Below, piece by piece: positions 8,112 through 15,760 of a stretch of 31,754 nucleotides of DNA; within the stretch, counting starts at the first letter, position 1, and the number at the start of each line of letters is the position of its first letter. Below the pieces are notes generated by a model, which worked only from the letters and a program-made list of their open reading frames with translations, was not told the DNA's origin and made no database searches. This DNA is from CAYVDH01 sp964450355. Lineage in GTDB: Bacteria > Bacteroidota > Bacteroidia > NS11-12g > UBA955. A program made the translations under genes and the position numbers. Where the stretch lies: NCBI GenBank assembly GCA_964450355.1, contig CAYVDH010000019.1, forward strand, positions 1-31,754, written 5' to 3'.

Positions 8112-10616
8112 ATGAGGAAATTACTTACAATATCTCTGTTGTTTTTTTTAACATCAAAGTTGAATGCAACACACATTGTAGGTGGTGAAATCATGTATAA
8201 ATATTTAAACAATAACAATGGTTTTGTAAGTTACAAGGTCACCATGTTTTTGTATATAGATTGTGATTTTGGAACACCAGGTGCAATAGCATCTGATGTA
8301 GATGGTTTTTTTAATGTTTTTGAAGTGAATACAGGCAATCAATTCACCAGGTACCAAAGTTATCAATTGAAAAATGCCAGAACAGGTCCTGAAAAAGTAT
8401 CAGTAAACAATTATAAATGCATTAAAAATGCACCTAATTTATGTGTACATAAATACACCTATACCATGGATATTACTATTCCTAAAAATTCTTTAGGATA
8501 TGTTTTAACATTTGAAAGATGCTGTAGAAACAATACAATTTCAAATCTAATAGCTCCTGAATCAACTGGTGCAACCTATTGGACAAAAATACCTGGATTC
8601 AATTTATTTAATATCGATAACAGTCCAGTCTTTAAATCCTTGCCAGCTAATTTTTTGTGTACCAATGCCCCTTTAAATTTTGATCACAGTGCTACAGATG
8701 CTGATGGCGATTCGTTGGTGTATGAATTATACACACCTTATGCAGGAGCTTCAAATTCTAAGCCTCTGCCTAATCAATTTGAAGTTACTAATCCTAGAGA
8801 TTTAAAACAAATATCATGGGGAAATGGCTACAGTGTCATCAACCAAATTAACGGTTCACCAACTCTTACAATCAATAGAAAAACGGGTAAATTAACATTA
8901 ACTCCCACAGTAACTGGTCAGTTTGTGATAGGAATTAAAGTATTGCAATATAGAAAAGGTGTTTTGATAGGAGAAACAAAACGAGATTATCAATTCAATG
9001 TGAGTGAATGTGATTTTGATGTAGTCTCATCATTTTTTATTCCATATGATAATTGTACAGACAATGAAATTACATTTCAAAACAGGAGTCAAGGTGCCAA
9101 TGAGTTTTTATGGGATTTTGATTACGATAATAATCCCGGAGTAGAAACATCGAATTTGAAATCGCCAAAATACACCTATAAAAAAGCTGGAACCTATAAA
9201 GTGCGCTTAGTATCTAAAGCTGAAATTTGTGTTGATACATCAGAATATGAAATCAATGTGAAACAAAATTTTGTTACCAAATTGCCTAACGATACATTAA
9301 TTTGTGGAGCATTCACAAAACCATTATTTACTAATCAACCCAATAAAACATATTTGTGGAGTACTGGAGCTAAAACACCAACCATCAATGTGAATAAAGG
9401 AGGTAAGTATTGGGTTAATGTGTATGATAATCCTTGTGTTTCTTCAGATACCATTGATGTAATTAATGATTTATCAGTATTGGATTTGGGTCCAGATTCT
9501 GTAATTTGCCGAGATAGTTTTGTGCAATTTACATACAATGGTAAGCCAGGTTATAAAACTTATTTATGGAATGACAACACCACCAAACAAGAAGTATTTA
9601 TATCAGCCTTAGGAAAGTATTGGGTAAGTGTAGTGAATCAAAACAATTGTCCTTCGGAAGACAGCATCACATTTGTATTGTATCCTCCGCCAAGAGTTAA
9701 TTTAAACGATACATTATTTTGTAGAAATACAACAGTTACTTTAGATGGAGTTAATTACAGTGTGAAAACTAAATTAGAAACCAATTACATTTGGAATACA
9801 GGAGAAACAACTCCACAAATTGTTACTGGAATACCAGGCAGGTACAATGTAAAAGTAAGAAATAGACTTTGCACCATATTTGATACGGCAGTCATTGATT
9901 TTATTCAAACTGGATTAGAGCTGGGCAACGATACATTTTTCTGTGGTCCAGTTTATCGGGTATTAAAACCAAAACAAAATTATGTCAGCTACATATGGCA
10001 AGATTTTGCTGAAGTTAAAACGTATGTTGCAACTTCGCCTGGGAAAAAGAAATTAACAATTACAACCATCGAAGGGTGCATAGAATCCGATTCTGTTTAT
10101 ATCACCCAATACCCTGAAATAGATGGTGGATTGGGGAATGATACTACCATTTGTTTATCAACCAGATTAGAATTAAAAGCAACAGATAGCATGGAAAGTT
10201 ATTTATGGAATACAGGAGCTATTACACGCAGTATTTTTATTTCTGATTCGGGTAAATATTCAGTAACAGTAAGAAATAAAAATGGATGCATTATAAGTGA
10301 TAGTATAAGGATAAAAGAACAATCAGATGCCTTGCCAATTCAAATGTACATGCCTAATGCATTTACGCCAAACAACGATGATGTGAATGATTTATATCCG
10401 AGCAATAAATACAAAGATCCAGGTACAGATTATTTATTTAGAATTTATAACCGTTGGGGTGAAAAAGTATTTGAAAGTAAGAGTCCAAGCATACAATGGG
10501 ATGGCACATTTAAATTAGAAATGTCTCCTCAAGATGTGTATATATATTATGTTAAATATACAGGATGTGATGAAGTAGAAAGATGGTTCAGAGGGACCTT
10601 TACTTTGATAAGATGA
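8112..10616 (+). CDS. T9SS type B (gliding motility-associated C-terminal) surface protein with PKD domain
   Basis: An 834-residue protein with a signal peptide (MRKLLTISLLFFLTSKLNA) and the conserved N-terminal motif THIVGGEIMYKYL, seen in a common family of Bacteroidota surface proteins. An ATDADGDSLVYEL segment looks like a calcium-binding cadherin-type turn. Residues of about 310-385 are a PKD domain (FLWDFDYDNNPG ... YTYKKAGTYKVRLVS). They are followed by five or so Ig-like modules of about 80 residues that repeat the pattern LxNDTxxC ... YLWxTG ... GxYxVxV. The C-terminal 85 residues are the type B sorting domain (PNAFTPNNDDVNDLY, FRIYNRWGEKVFES, WDG, YYVKYTG). It is probably a surface adhesin or filament-like protein exported by T9SS. 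It ends with TGA. Confidence 0.9.
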   Translation: MRKLLTISLLFFLTSKLNATHIVGGEIMYKYLNNNNGFVSYKVTMFLYIDCDFGTPGAIASDVDGFFNVFEVNTGNQFTRYQSYQLKNARTGPEKVSVNNYKCIKNAPNLCVHKYTYTMDITIPKNSLGYVLTFERCCRNNTISNLIAPESTGATYWTKIPGFNLFNIDNSPVFKSLPANFLCTNAPLNFDHSATDADGDSLVYELYTPYAGASNSKPLPNQFEVTNPRDLKQISWGNGYSVINQINGSPTLTINRKTGKLTLTPTVTGQFVIGIKVLQYRKGVLIGETKRDYQFNVSECDFDVVSSFFIPYDNCTDNEITFQNRSQGANEFLWDFDYDNNPGVETSNLKSPKYTYKKAGTYKVRLVSKAEICVDTSEYEINVKQNFVTKLPNDTLICGAFTKPLFTNQPNKTYLWSTGAKTPTINVNKGGKYWVNVYDNPCVSSDTIDVINDLSVLDLGPDSVICRDSFVQFTYNGKPGYKTYLWNDNTTKQEVFISALGKYWVSVVNQNNCPSEDSITFVLYPPPRVNLNDTLFCRNTTVTLDGVNYSVKTKLETNYIWNTGETTPQIVTGIPGRYNVKVRNRLCTIFDTAVIDFIQTGLELGNDTFFCGPVYRVLKPKQNYVSYIWQDFAEVKTYVATSPGKKKLTITTIEGCIESDSVYITQYPEIDGGLGNDTTICLSTRLELKATDSMESYLWNTGAITRSIFISDSGKYSVTVRNKNGCIISDSIRIKEQSDALPIQMYMPNAFTPNNDDVNDLYPSNKYKDPGTDYLFRIYNRWGEKVFESKSPSIQWDGTFKLEMSPQDVYIYYVKYTGCDEVERWFRGTFTLIR

Positions 10617-10945
10617 TTTTATTAGATTAAAAGAATTTTAGGAATTTAATTTCTATTTTATATTGGATTTTATTTTCAATTTTTTATTTTCAATTTTTTT
10701 TTTGAGATAAATTTTTTATTCAAAAGTTTTAAAATATAAACTCGACAAATAGTAATAATAATTTTAAAACTTGGATTTAAACAACGTAAAGCAGGGTAAA
10801 TTTAAAAAACAGATGTTGATAAACTAAGTTGATTAAATTTTTTATTCAGAAATAAAGACAACTAAGTTGACTAAAAAAAAATTTTTATTTTGATAAATTG
10901 TTGATAGTTTTTTCAAAGCTATATCAATAGTTTGAGTATAATTTG
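10617..10945 (+). other. AT-rich intergenic region with repeated GTTGAY words
   Basis: About 330 bases without a gene. Near 10669-10698 a 14-base unit (..ttttcaatttttta..) occurs twice in tandem. At 10815-10907 GTTGA-type words recur five times in one orientation: GTTGATAAA (10815), GTTGATTAAA (10828), GTTGACTAAA (10866), TTGATAAA (10890) and GTTGATAG (10900). Two of them lie in the longer repeat AACTAAGTTGAYTAAA (10822-10837 and 10860-10875). I see no clear hairpin terminator for the upstream gene. The region probably contains the control sequences of the SET/H1-like unit. Confidence 0.5.
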
Positions 10946-10953
10946 TACTTTTG
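10946..10953 (+). promoter_or_regulatory. Bacteroidota -7 element TACTTTTG
   Basis: An exact TAnnTTTG match, 20 bases upstream of the TTG start at 10974. Its position inside the longest open frame (which opens at 10932) argues that translation begins at 10974. Confidence 0.5.
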
Positions 10954-10973
10954 TTGCCAATAAAATTTTTTCA

Positions 10974-11351
10974 TTGAATAAATTAAAATTACAAAATGAT
11001 TTTTTACTTGTCGAAAAAGCAGGACACAAAGGACGAGGAGTGTTTACATCTAAACTTTTGAAGAAGGGAGATATCATTGAAATTTGTCCTGTAATTGAAA
11101 TAAATAAAAAAGATCATTACATGTTAATAGGAAACAAATTAGAGAACTATACATTTGAGTGGAACAACACTAAAAAATCTGCTGCAATAGTTTTAGGATT
11201 TGGGTCATTATATAACCATTCAAAAAATGCGAATGCTGAGTATTCAAAAAACGTTCAACAAGGAATCATGGTTTTTAAAGCAAAAAAAACCATTAAACCA
11301 AGTCAAGAAATTACCATTGATTATGGTGATATGCATTCCAACTTAAATTAA
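10974..11351 (+). CDS. SET-domain protein, probable protein-lysine methyltransferase
   Basis: A 125-residue protein consisting of little more than a SET domain. From the TTG at 10974 it reads MNKLKLQNDFLLVEKAGHKG. The SAM- and lysine-binding signatures are in order: KGRGVFTSKLLKKGDIIE near the start, the pseudoknot motif GFGSLYNHSKNAN (Asn81-His82-Ser83), and the catalytic-tyrosine motif ITIDYGD (Tyr117). There are no pre-SET or post-SET zinc clusters, as is usual for bacterial members. The frame opens earlier at TTG 10932, but a promoter element lies inside that extension, so I chose the later TTG. The histone H1-like gene follows after 21 bases with no promoter in between, so the two are probably one transcript, and the H1-like protein is a natural candidate substrate. 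Confidence 0.85.
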   Translation: MNKLKLQNDFLLVEKAGHKGRGVFTSKLLKKGDIIEICPVIEINKKDHYMLIGNKLENYTFEWNNTKKSAAIVLGFGSLYNHSKNANAEYSKNVQQGIMVFKAKKTIKPSQEITIDYGDMHSNLN

Positions 11352-11372
11352 CCAATTTTTAAACAAATAAAT

Positions 11373-11600
11373 ATGGCAACAACAAAAAAACCAGCTGCAA
11401 CAAAAGCAAAAGCTACAAAAGCAGCACCGAAAGCAAAAGCAAAAGCAAAAGCAGCTCCAAAAGCAAAAGCTACTAAACCAGCTCCAAAAGCAAAAGCTAA
11501 AGCAAAAGCAAAAGCAGCTCCAAAAGCAAAAGCTACTAAACCAGCTCCAAAAGCAAAAGCTAAAAAATCTGCTAAAAAAGCTCCAGCGAAAAAAAAGTAA
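11373..11600 (+). CDS. Histone H1-like Lys/Ala/Pro-rich DNA-binding protein
   Basis: A 75-residue protein made of 29 Lys, 29 Ala, 9 Pro, 6 Thr, 1 Ser and 1 Met, with no acidic or aromatic residue. It starts MATTKKPAATKAK and is built of repeats of the type APKAKATKPAPKAKAK, ending KKSAKKAPAKKK. Such composition matches histone H1 C-terminal tails and bacterial H1-like proteins (chlamydial Hc, AlgP-type and Bacteroidota H1-like proteins), which bind DNA through charge and condense the nucleoid. It is preceded by the SET-domain gene and followed by an intrinsic terminator. The DNA contains a 48-base segment repeated with a 63-base period, so length variation by slippage is likely. A long open frame on the opposite strand is only the mirror of this low-complexity sequence. 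Confidence 0.85.
   Translation: MATTKKPAATKAKATKAAPKAKAKAKAAPKAKATKPAPKAKAKAKAKAAPKAKATKPAPKAKAKKSAKKAPAKKK
11454..11564 (+). repeat. Two 48-base direct repeats with 63-base period inside the H1-like gene
   Basis: 11454-11501 and 11517-11564 are identical and encode APKAKATKPAPKAKAK. The 63-base period equals 21 codons, so gain or loss of a unit keeps the frame. Confidence 0.85.
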
Positions 11601-11622
11601 TTTTACTTTAACCTCACACAAG

Positions 11623-11655
11623 AAAGCTCACTTTTACCTAAGTGGGCTTTTTTTA
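11623..11655 (+). terminator. Intrinsic terminator after the SET/H1-like unit
   Basis: AAAGCTCACTT (11623-11633) pairs with AAGTGGGCTTT (11640-11650), with one G-U pair and a six-base loop, and runs directly into a T tract. It is placed 22 bases after the stop codon of the H1-like gene. Confidence 0.85.
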
Positions 11656-11729
11656 TTTTCATAACCTTCATTTTCTTACAGTTTTATTGTCTTGAAATCA
11701 AAAAATTTTTAATTCTATTTAATCAACTA

Positions 11730-11737
11730 TATCTTTG
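11730..11737 (+). promoter_or_regulatory. Bacteroidota -7 element TATCTTTG
   Basis: An exact TAnnTTTG match that ends only four bases before the GTG start at 11742. It predicts a leaderless or nearly leaderless transcript for the SDR-menA-menC operon. Confidence 0.55.
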
Positions 11738-11741
11738 TTAA

Positions 11742-12527
11742 GTGCAAATCAATTTAGAAAATAAAACAGCTTTGGTATGTGGCAGTTCACAAGGCATTGG
11801 ATTAGCAATTGCTAAAGAACTTGCCAATGCTGGTGCAAACATCATTTTATTGGCTCGAAACAGTGAAAAGTTACAAACATTAATCACTACTTTAACGAAC
11901 AACTCAAAACAGAAACATACCTTCTTCACTGCTGATTTTAATGACAATAACGAAGTTAAAAAAACAGCAGAAACCATAGCAAGCGTTCATCACATAGATA
12001 TTTTAATCAACAATACTGGTGGTCCTCCTGCAGGAAAAGCTCATGAAGCTGACATTGATGCCTATTTAAGTGCTTTTAAAAACCATTTAATCAACAATCA
12101 AATATTAGCTCAAGCTTTTATACCTCAAATGAAATCAAAACAATTTGGAAGAATTATCAATGTGATTTCAACCTCAGTCAAAGTGCCCTTACACAACTTA
12201 GGTGTTAGTAATACCATCAGAGGAGCTGTGGGCAATTGGAGCAAAACTCTAGCAAATGAATTAGCTTCTTACAACATCACTGTAAACAATATATTGCCAG
12301 GTGCAACTGAAACAGAAAGATTGTCCTCAATCATAAAAAATAAATCTGAAAAATTAAATACCGAATTGGAAAACATCAGACAAGAAATGCTGAATGAAAT
12401 ACCAATGGGTAGATTTGCAAAACCTGAAGAAATAGCATACGCAGCAGTGTTTTTAGCATCGGTACAAGCATCGTACATTACAGGCACTAACACAGTGGTA
12501 GATGGAGGACGAACACCTTGTCTGTAA
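11742..12527 (+). CDS. Atypical short-chain dehydrogenase/reductase family protein
   Basis: A 261-residue Rossmann-fold protein starting at GTG. The cofactor motif is VCGSSQGIGLAIAKEL (residues 12-27), with LLARN after strand 2 (suggesting NADP(H)), LINNTGG for the NNAG motif, and VNNILPGATETER and ITGTNTVVDGG near the end, as in 3-oxoacyl-ACP reductase-like SDRs. The catalytic set is altered: aligned on the ELASYNITVNNILPG block, Ser143 is kept but the catalytic Tyr is Ser156 and the Lys is Arg160 (GVSNTIRGAV). It may therefore be catalytically unusual, or a non-catalytic or regulatory SDR. It is the first gene of a tight operon with menA and menC, and overlaps menA by 10 bases. A link to menaquinone metabolism is only a context guess. 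Confidence 0.85.
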   Translation: MQINLENKTALVCGSSQGIGLAIAKELANAGANIILLARNSEKLQTLITTLTNNSKQKHTFFTADFNDNNEVKKTAETIASVHHIDILINNTGGPPAGKAHEADIDAYLSAFKNHLINNQILAQAFIPQMKSKQFGRIINVISTSVKVPLHNLGVSNTIRGAVGNWSKTLANELASYNITVNNILPGATETERLSSIIKNKSEKLNTELENIRQEMLNEIPMGRFAKPEEIAYAAVFLASVQASYITGTNTVVDGGRTPCL

Positions 12528-13417
12528 AAGTTTGGATAAAGGCAGCAAGATTAAGGACCTTGCCTCTAGCATTGTCTGGTATCATTATTGGTTTTTCTGT
12601 TGCCAATGTCTTGCAATTTTCTTCTGATTGGATGCTATTATGCACAATCTTACTTACCGCTGTTTCATTACAAATACTGAGTAATTTTGCAAATGATTAC
12701 GGTGATTTTATGAAAGGGACAGACGGTGAGGAAAGGTCAGATAGAGTGCTTTCAAGTGGAGATATGACTCCTGAAAAATTAAAAAAAGGCATTGTTTTTT
12801 TTGTACTTCTATCTCTTATTTTTGGGATTATTTCAATCATCATTAGTCCTGTTAAATTGGATGTTTACACCACCTTATTATTCATTGTTGGATGTGCATC
12901 CATTGTTGCAGCAGTAAAATACACCATAGGTAAAAACCCTTATGGATACAATGCTTTAGGCGATGTTTCTGTGTTTATTTTTTTTGGATTATTTGCAGTT
13001 ATTGGAACTTATTTTTTAATGACAAATGGTGTTCATTATTTAATCATATATCCTGCATGTTCAATCGGATTTATGAGTGTAGCTGTATTGAATACGAACA
13101 ACATCAGAGACATTGAAAACGATTTAAAAAGCAATAAAAAAACCATTGCAAATACCCTAGGTAAAAACAAAGCACTTAAATACCATTTTAGTCTTTTAAT
13201 TTTAGGATTGATTTGTTTGTTTATTTTTGAATACAAAAGGTATGGAAATCCATTGCATTATTCTTTTTTATTGATAGCTCCTTTTTATTTTTCACATTAC
13301 GATAGAATGACTAAAATTCAAAATGACAAAAGAGAAGGGTATAATAAAGAGCTTAAAACTTTATCTTTATTAATTTTAATTACAGCATTGGTGTTTGCTG
13401 TATCGCATTATTTTTAA
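12518..13417 (+). CDS. menA: 1,4-dihydroxy-2-naphthoate polyprenyltransferase
   Basis: A 299-residue UbiA-superfamily membrane protein. It attaches a polyprenyl chain to 1,4-dihydroxy-2-naphthoate, giving demethylmenaquinone at the inner membrane. The start of the mature sequence (WIKAARLRTLPLALSGI) is typical of MenA. The first Asp-rich motif is NFANDYGDFMKGTDGEER (from Asn56), which binds the prenyl diphosphate with Mg2+. The second is NNIRDIENDLKSNKKTIA (from Asn194). YGYNALGDVSVFIFFG lies between them, and about eight or nine hydrophobic helices are visible. The TTG at 12518 is the only convenient start, lies inside the SDR gene and overlaps its stop by 10 bases, suggesting translational coupling. 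menC follows after three bases. Confidence 0.9.
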   Translation: MSVKVWIKAARLRTLPLALSGIIIGFSVANVLQFSSDWMLLCTILLTAVSLQILSNFANDYGDFMKGTDGEERSDRVLSSGDMTPEKLKKGIVFFVLLSLIFGIISIIISPVKLDVYTTLLFIVGCASIVAAVKYTIGKNPYGYNALGDVSVFIFFGLFAVIGTYFLMTNGVHYLIIYPACSIGFMSVAVLNTNNIRDIENDLKSNKKTIANTLGKNKALKYHFSLLILGLICLFIFEYKRYGNPLHYSFLLIAPFYFSHYDRMTKIQNDKREGYNKELKTLSLLILITALVFAVSHYF

Positions 13418-13420
13418 ACC

Positions 13421-14458
13421 ATGGGATTAAAAGCCATCATAGAGAAACACCAACTGAATTTTAAAAAACCTGCAACAACTAGCAGAGGAGCATTGTTGTA
13501 TAGAGATATTTTTTTACTAAAATTATACAATGAAGCTTATCCTGATATCATAGGTATAGGTGAATGCGCTCCTTTAAAAGGGTTGAGTATAGATGATGTT
13601 TCAAATTACGAAAAAACATTGCATAGCTTAGCAGAACAAATCAACAAAAACAAGAATACAGACAAGTTTGATTTTGTTAAATACCCAAGCATCAAATTTG
13701 GTTTAGAAACAGCTTTGTTGGATTTAAAAAATGGAGGTAAACAACTAATTTTTAAAAATTTTTATTCCATAGGCAAACAAGGAATTCCAATCAATGGATT
13801 GATTTGGATGAGTGATTTTGATGACATGTTAGATGAAGCCAAAGAAAAAATAAGCAAAGGTTTTAAGTGCATCAAAGTCAAAATTGGTGCAATTGATTTT
13901 GAAAAAGAATGTAAATTAATAGAGTTCATCAGTCAACATAAGGATGTGGTAATTCGACTAGATGCAAACGGGGCATTTAATGAAAACAATGTGTTTGAAA
14001 GGTTAGATGTTTTAAAAAAATTTAACATTCACAGCATAGAACAGCCGATAAAAGCAAATCAATTACCGTTGATGAAACAAGTAATTAATGAATCACCAAT
14101 CCCAATTGCTTTAGACGAGGAATTGATAGGGAAATTTTCTGATGAAGAAATTAATTTTTTGTTATCAGAATTAAAACCTCATTACATCGTTTTAAAACCA
14201 AATTTATTGGGTGGATTTTTACAAACAGAAAAATGGATAAATGCGGCTGAAAAATTAAAAATTCAATGGTGGATTACCTCGGCTTTAGAGAGCAATATAG
14301 GACTAAATGCCATTGCACAATTTACTGCTAATTATCAAATTAACATTCCTCAAGGTTTGGGAACAGGGCATTTATATTCAAGCAATTTTAAACCATATTC
14401 CATCATCGAATCTGGTTATTTATGGAAAAACATGGGCAATGAAGTAAGTGATAATTAA
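13421..14458 (+). CDS. menC: o-Succinylbenzoate synthase (enolase superfamily)
   Basis: A 345-residue enolase-superfamily enzyme that dehydrates SHCHC to o-succinylbenzoate in menaquinone synthesis. The N-terminal capping domain contains TSRGALLYRDI and GIGECAPLKGLS. The barrel carries the catalytic residues in order: Lys152 and Lys154 in CIKVKIG, metal ligands Asp181 (RLDANG), Glu207 (IEQP) and Asp232 (ALDEEL), and Lys259 in VLKPNLLGG. The later WWITSALESNIGLNAIAQF and GTGHLYSSNF are typical of MenC rather than of dipeptide epimerases. It lies three bases after menA, in the same operon. The usual neighbours menD, menB and menE are not in this window. Confidence 0.9.
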   Translation: MGLKAIIEKHQLNFKKPATTSRGALLYRDIFLLKLYNEAYPDIIGIGECAPLKGLSIDDVSNYEKTLHSLAEQINKNKNTDKFDFVKYPSIKFGLETALLDLKNGGKQLIFKNFYSIGKQGIPINGLIWMSDFDDMLDEAKEKISKGFKCIKVKIGAIDFEKECKLIEFISQHKDVVIRLDANGAFNENNVFERLDVLKKFNIHSIEQPIKANQLPLMKQVINESPIPIALDEELIGKFSDEEINFLLSELKPHYIVLKPNLLGGFLQTEKWINAAEKLKIQWWITSALESNIGLNAIAQFTANYQINIPQGLGTGHLYSSNFKPYSIIESGYLWKNMGNEVSDN

Positions 14459-14459
14459 T

Positions 14460-15674
14460 ATGAATAAACTCTTAATAGCGTTTGTGATGTACAGCTTGTT
14501 TTTAATGGATATTCAAGCACAAAAAAAAGGTTGTACTGATGTTCTTGCAATAAATTACGATTCGTCTGCCAAGGTAAATGATGGATCATGCCTATATACT
14601 GCTACAAATTATAACCCTATTCCTGTGTGTAACAAGCTATCTGATTCATTACTTGAAACCAGTGGATTGATTTATTACAATGGATGTTTTTGGACCATCA
14701 ACGACAGCGGAAATCAACCCTACATTTATTCATTTGACAGTGTCAATGGCAAAGTAAAACACATCACATATATTTCTAATCATGCTAATAATGATTGGGA
14801 AGAAATAACCCAAGATTCAGACCATTTTTATGTTGGAGATTTTGGAAACAACAATGGGAATAGGCAAGATTTAACCGTACTAAAAGTGCCAAAAAACAAA
14901 CTGAAACTAAATCAATTTAAAGACAGTATAGAAGCTGAGAAAATACATTTTTCTATGGCGGACCAAATCAGTTATAATTCGATGCCTGAGAACAACAATT
15001 ACGATGTTGAGGCCATGTTTTATTTCAACGATAGCTTGCATTTATTTACAAAAAATTGGGCAGATGATAGCAGCAGACATTACGTAATTCCAGCTAAAGA
15101 AGGCACTTATATTTCAAAGCCAATTGAAAGCATCTATGTTGGAGGTCAAATCACATCTGCTTGTCTTTCTAATGATGGAAAACGAGCGGTTATAGCAGGT
15201 TATAAAAAATCGACAGGAGCATGTTTTATGTTCTTGCTTTGGGATTATTCAGGTACAAAATTTTTTAATGGAAATAAAAGAAAAATTGGCTTGAGTAATG
15301 CTTTGTTTTTTGGACAAAATGAAGGAAGTTGTTTTGTTGACAATCGACTTTATTTTACGAATGAAAAGAAATTTTCTGAAGCTAAATTATCAAGAGTGGA
15401 ATATACCCAATGGATAAAAATGAATACGATGTTATTCCTAAATCACACTTCAAATGCGAACATTGAATTTAAAATTATCAATCAAATGTTGATAGTAAAA
15501 AATCCATTTGAAAATCAAAAAATTCACATTGAAATTCACAATCAAGTGGGTGTAAAATATCTCGAGTTAGAAGGAATGGAGGAGGTATTAACAATGGATT
15601 TGTCAGCAATTGACAATTCCATTTTTTTCTTAACAATCAATGAATTTGTTTATAAATTGCTGATATTTAGATAG
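14460..15674 (+). CDS. Secreted beta-propeller-like protein with GCTD module
   Basis: A 404-residue exported protein. I chose the ATG at 14460 over the GTG at 14448 because it gives a clean signal peptide (MNKLLIAFVMYSLFLMDIQAQ). Next comes GCTDVLAINYDSSAKVNDGSC, a short module common in secreted Bacteroidota proteins. The main body begins with LLETSGLIYYNGCFWTINDSGN and has NNDWEEITQDSDHFYVGDFGNN, which resembles the SdiA-regulated or 'DWEDIA' family of predicted beta-propellers. The last 70 residues (VKNPFENQKIHIEIHNQVG ... FVYKLLIF) look like a degenerate T9SS type A sorting domain. The gene starts one base after menC stops and is probably co-transcribed with it, which is odd for a secreted protein. 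Its ligand is unknown. Confidence 0.75.
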   Translation: MNKLLIAFVMYSLFLMDIQAQKKGCTDVLAINYDSSAKVNDGSCLYTATNYNPIPVCNKLSDSLLETSGLIYYNGCFWTINDSGNQPYIYSFDSVNGKVKHITYISNHANNDWEEITQDSDHFYVGDFGNNNGNRQDLTVLKVPKNKLKLNQFKDSIEAEKIHFSMADQISYNSMPENNNYDVEAMFYFNDSLHLFTKNWADDSSRHYVIPAKEGTYISKPIESIYVGGQITSACLSNDGKRAVIAGYKKSTGACFMFLLWDYSGTKFFNGNKRKIGLSNALFFGQNEGSCFVDNRLYFTNEKKFSEAKLSRVEYTQWIKMNTMLFLNHTSNANIEFKIINQMLIVKNPFENQKIHIEIHNQVGVKYLELEGMEEVLTMDLSAIDNSIFFLTINEFVYKLLIFR

Positions 15675-15744
15675 TCGCAATTATTTACTTTTCTTTTTGA
15701 TTGTTAAATTAATTTATATCTTTAAAAATATAAAGATTATGCTA

Positions 15745-15752
15745 TATTTTTG
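15745..15752 (+). promoter_or_regulatory. Bacteroidota -7 element TATTTTTG
   Basis: An exact TAnnTTTG match, eight bases before the ATG at 15761, so the leader would be only a few bases long. Confidence 0.5.
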
Positions 15753-15760
15753 CTTTAACT

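Noticed and set aside
11343..11621. Long minus-strand open frame rich in Cys, Phe and Trp opposite the H1-like gene
   Set aside because: It is the mirror of the AAAGCA-type low-complexity repeats; the residue mix is implausible and the plus-strand gene has good context and a terminator.
14448..14459. Upstream GTG start for the secreted propeller gene
   Set aside because: It would add MIIN before the Met that begins a clean signal peptide; the ATG at 14460 is the better start.
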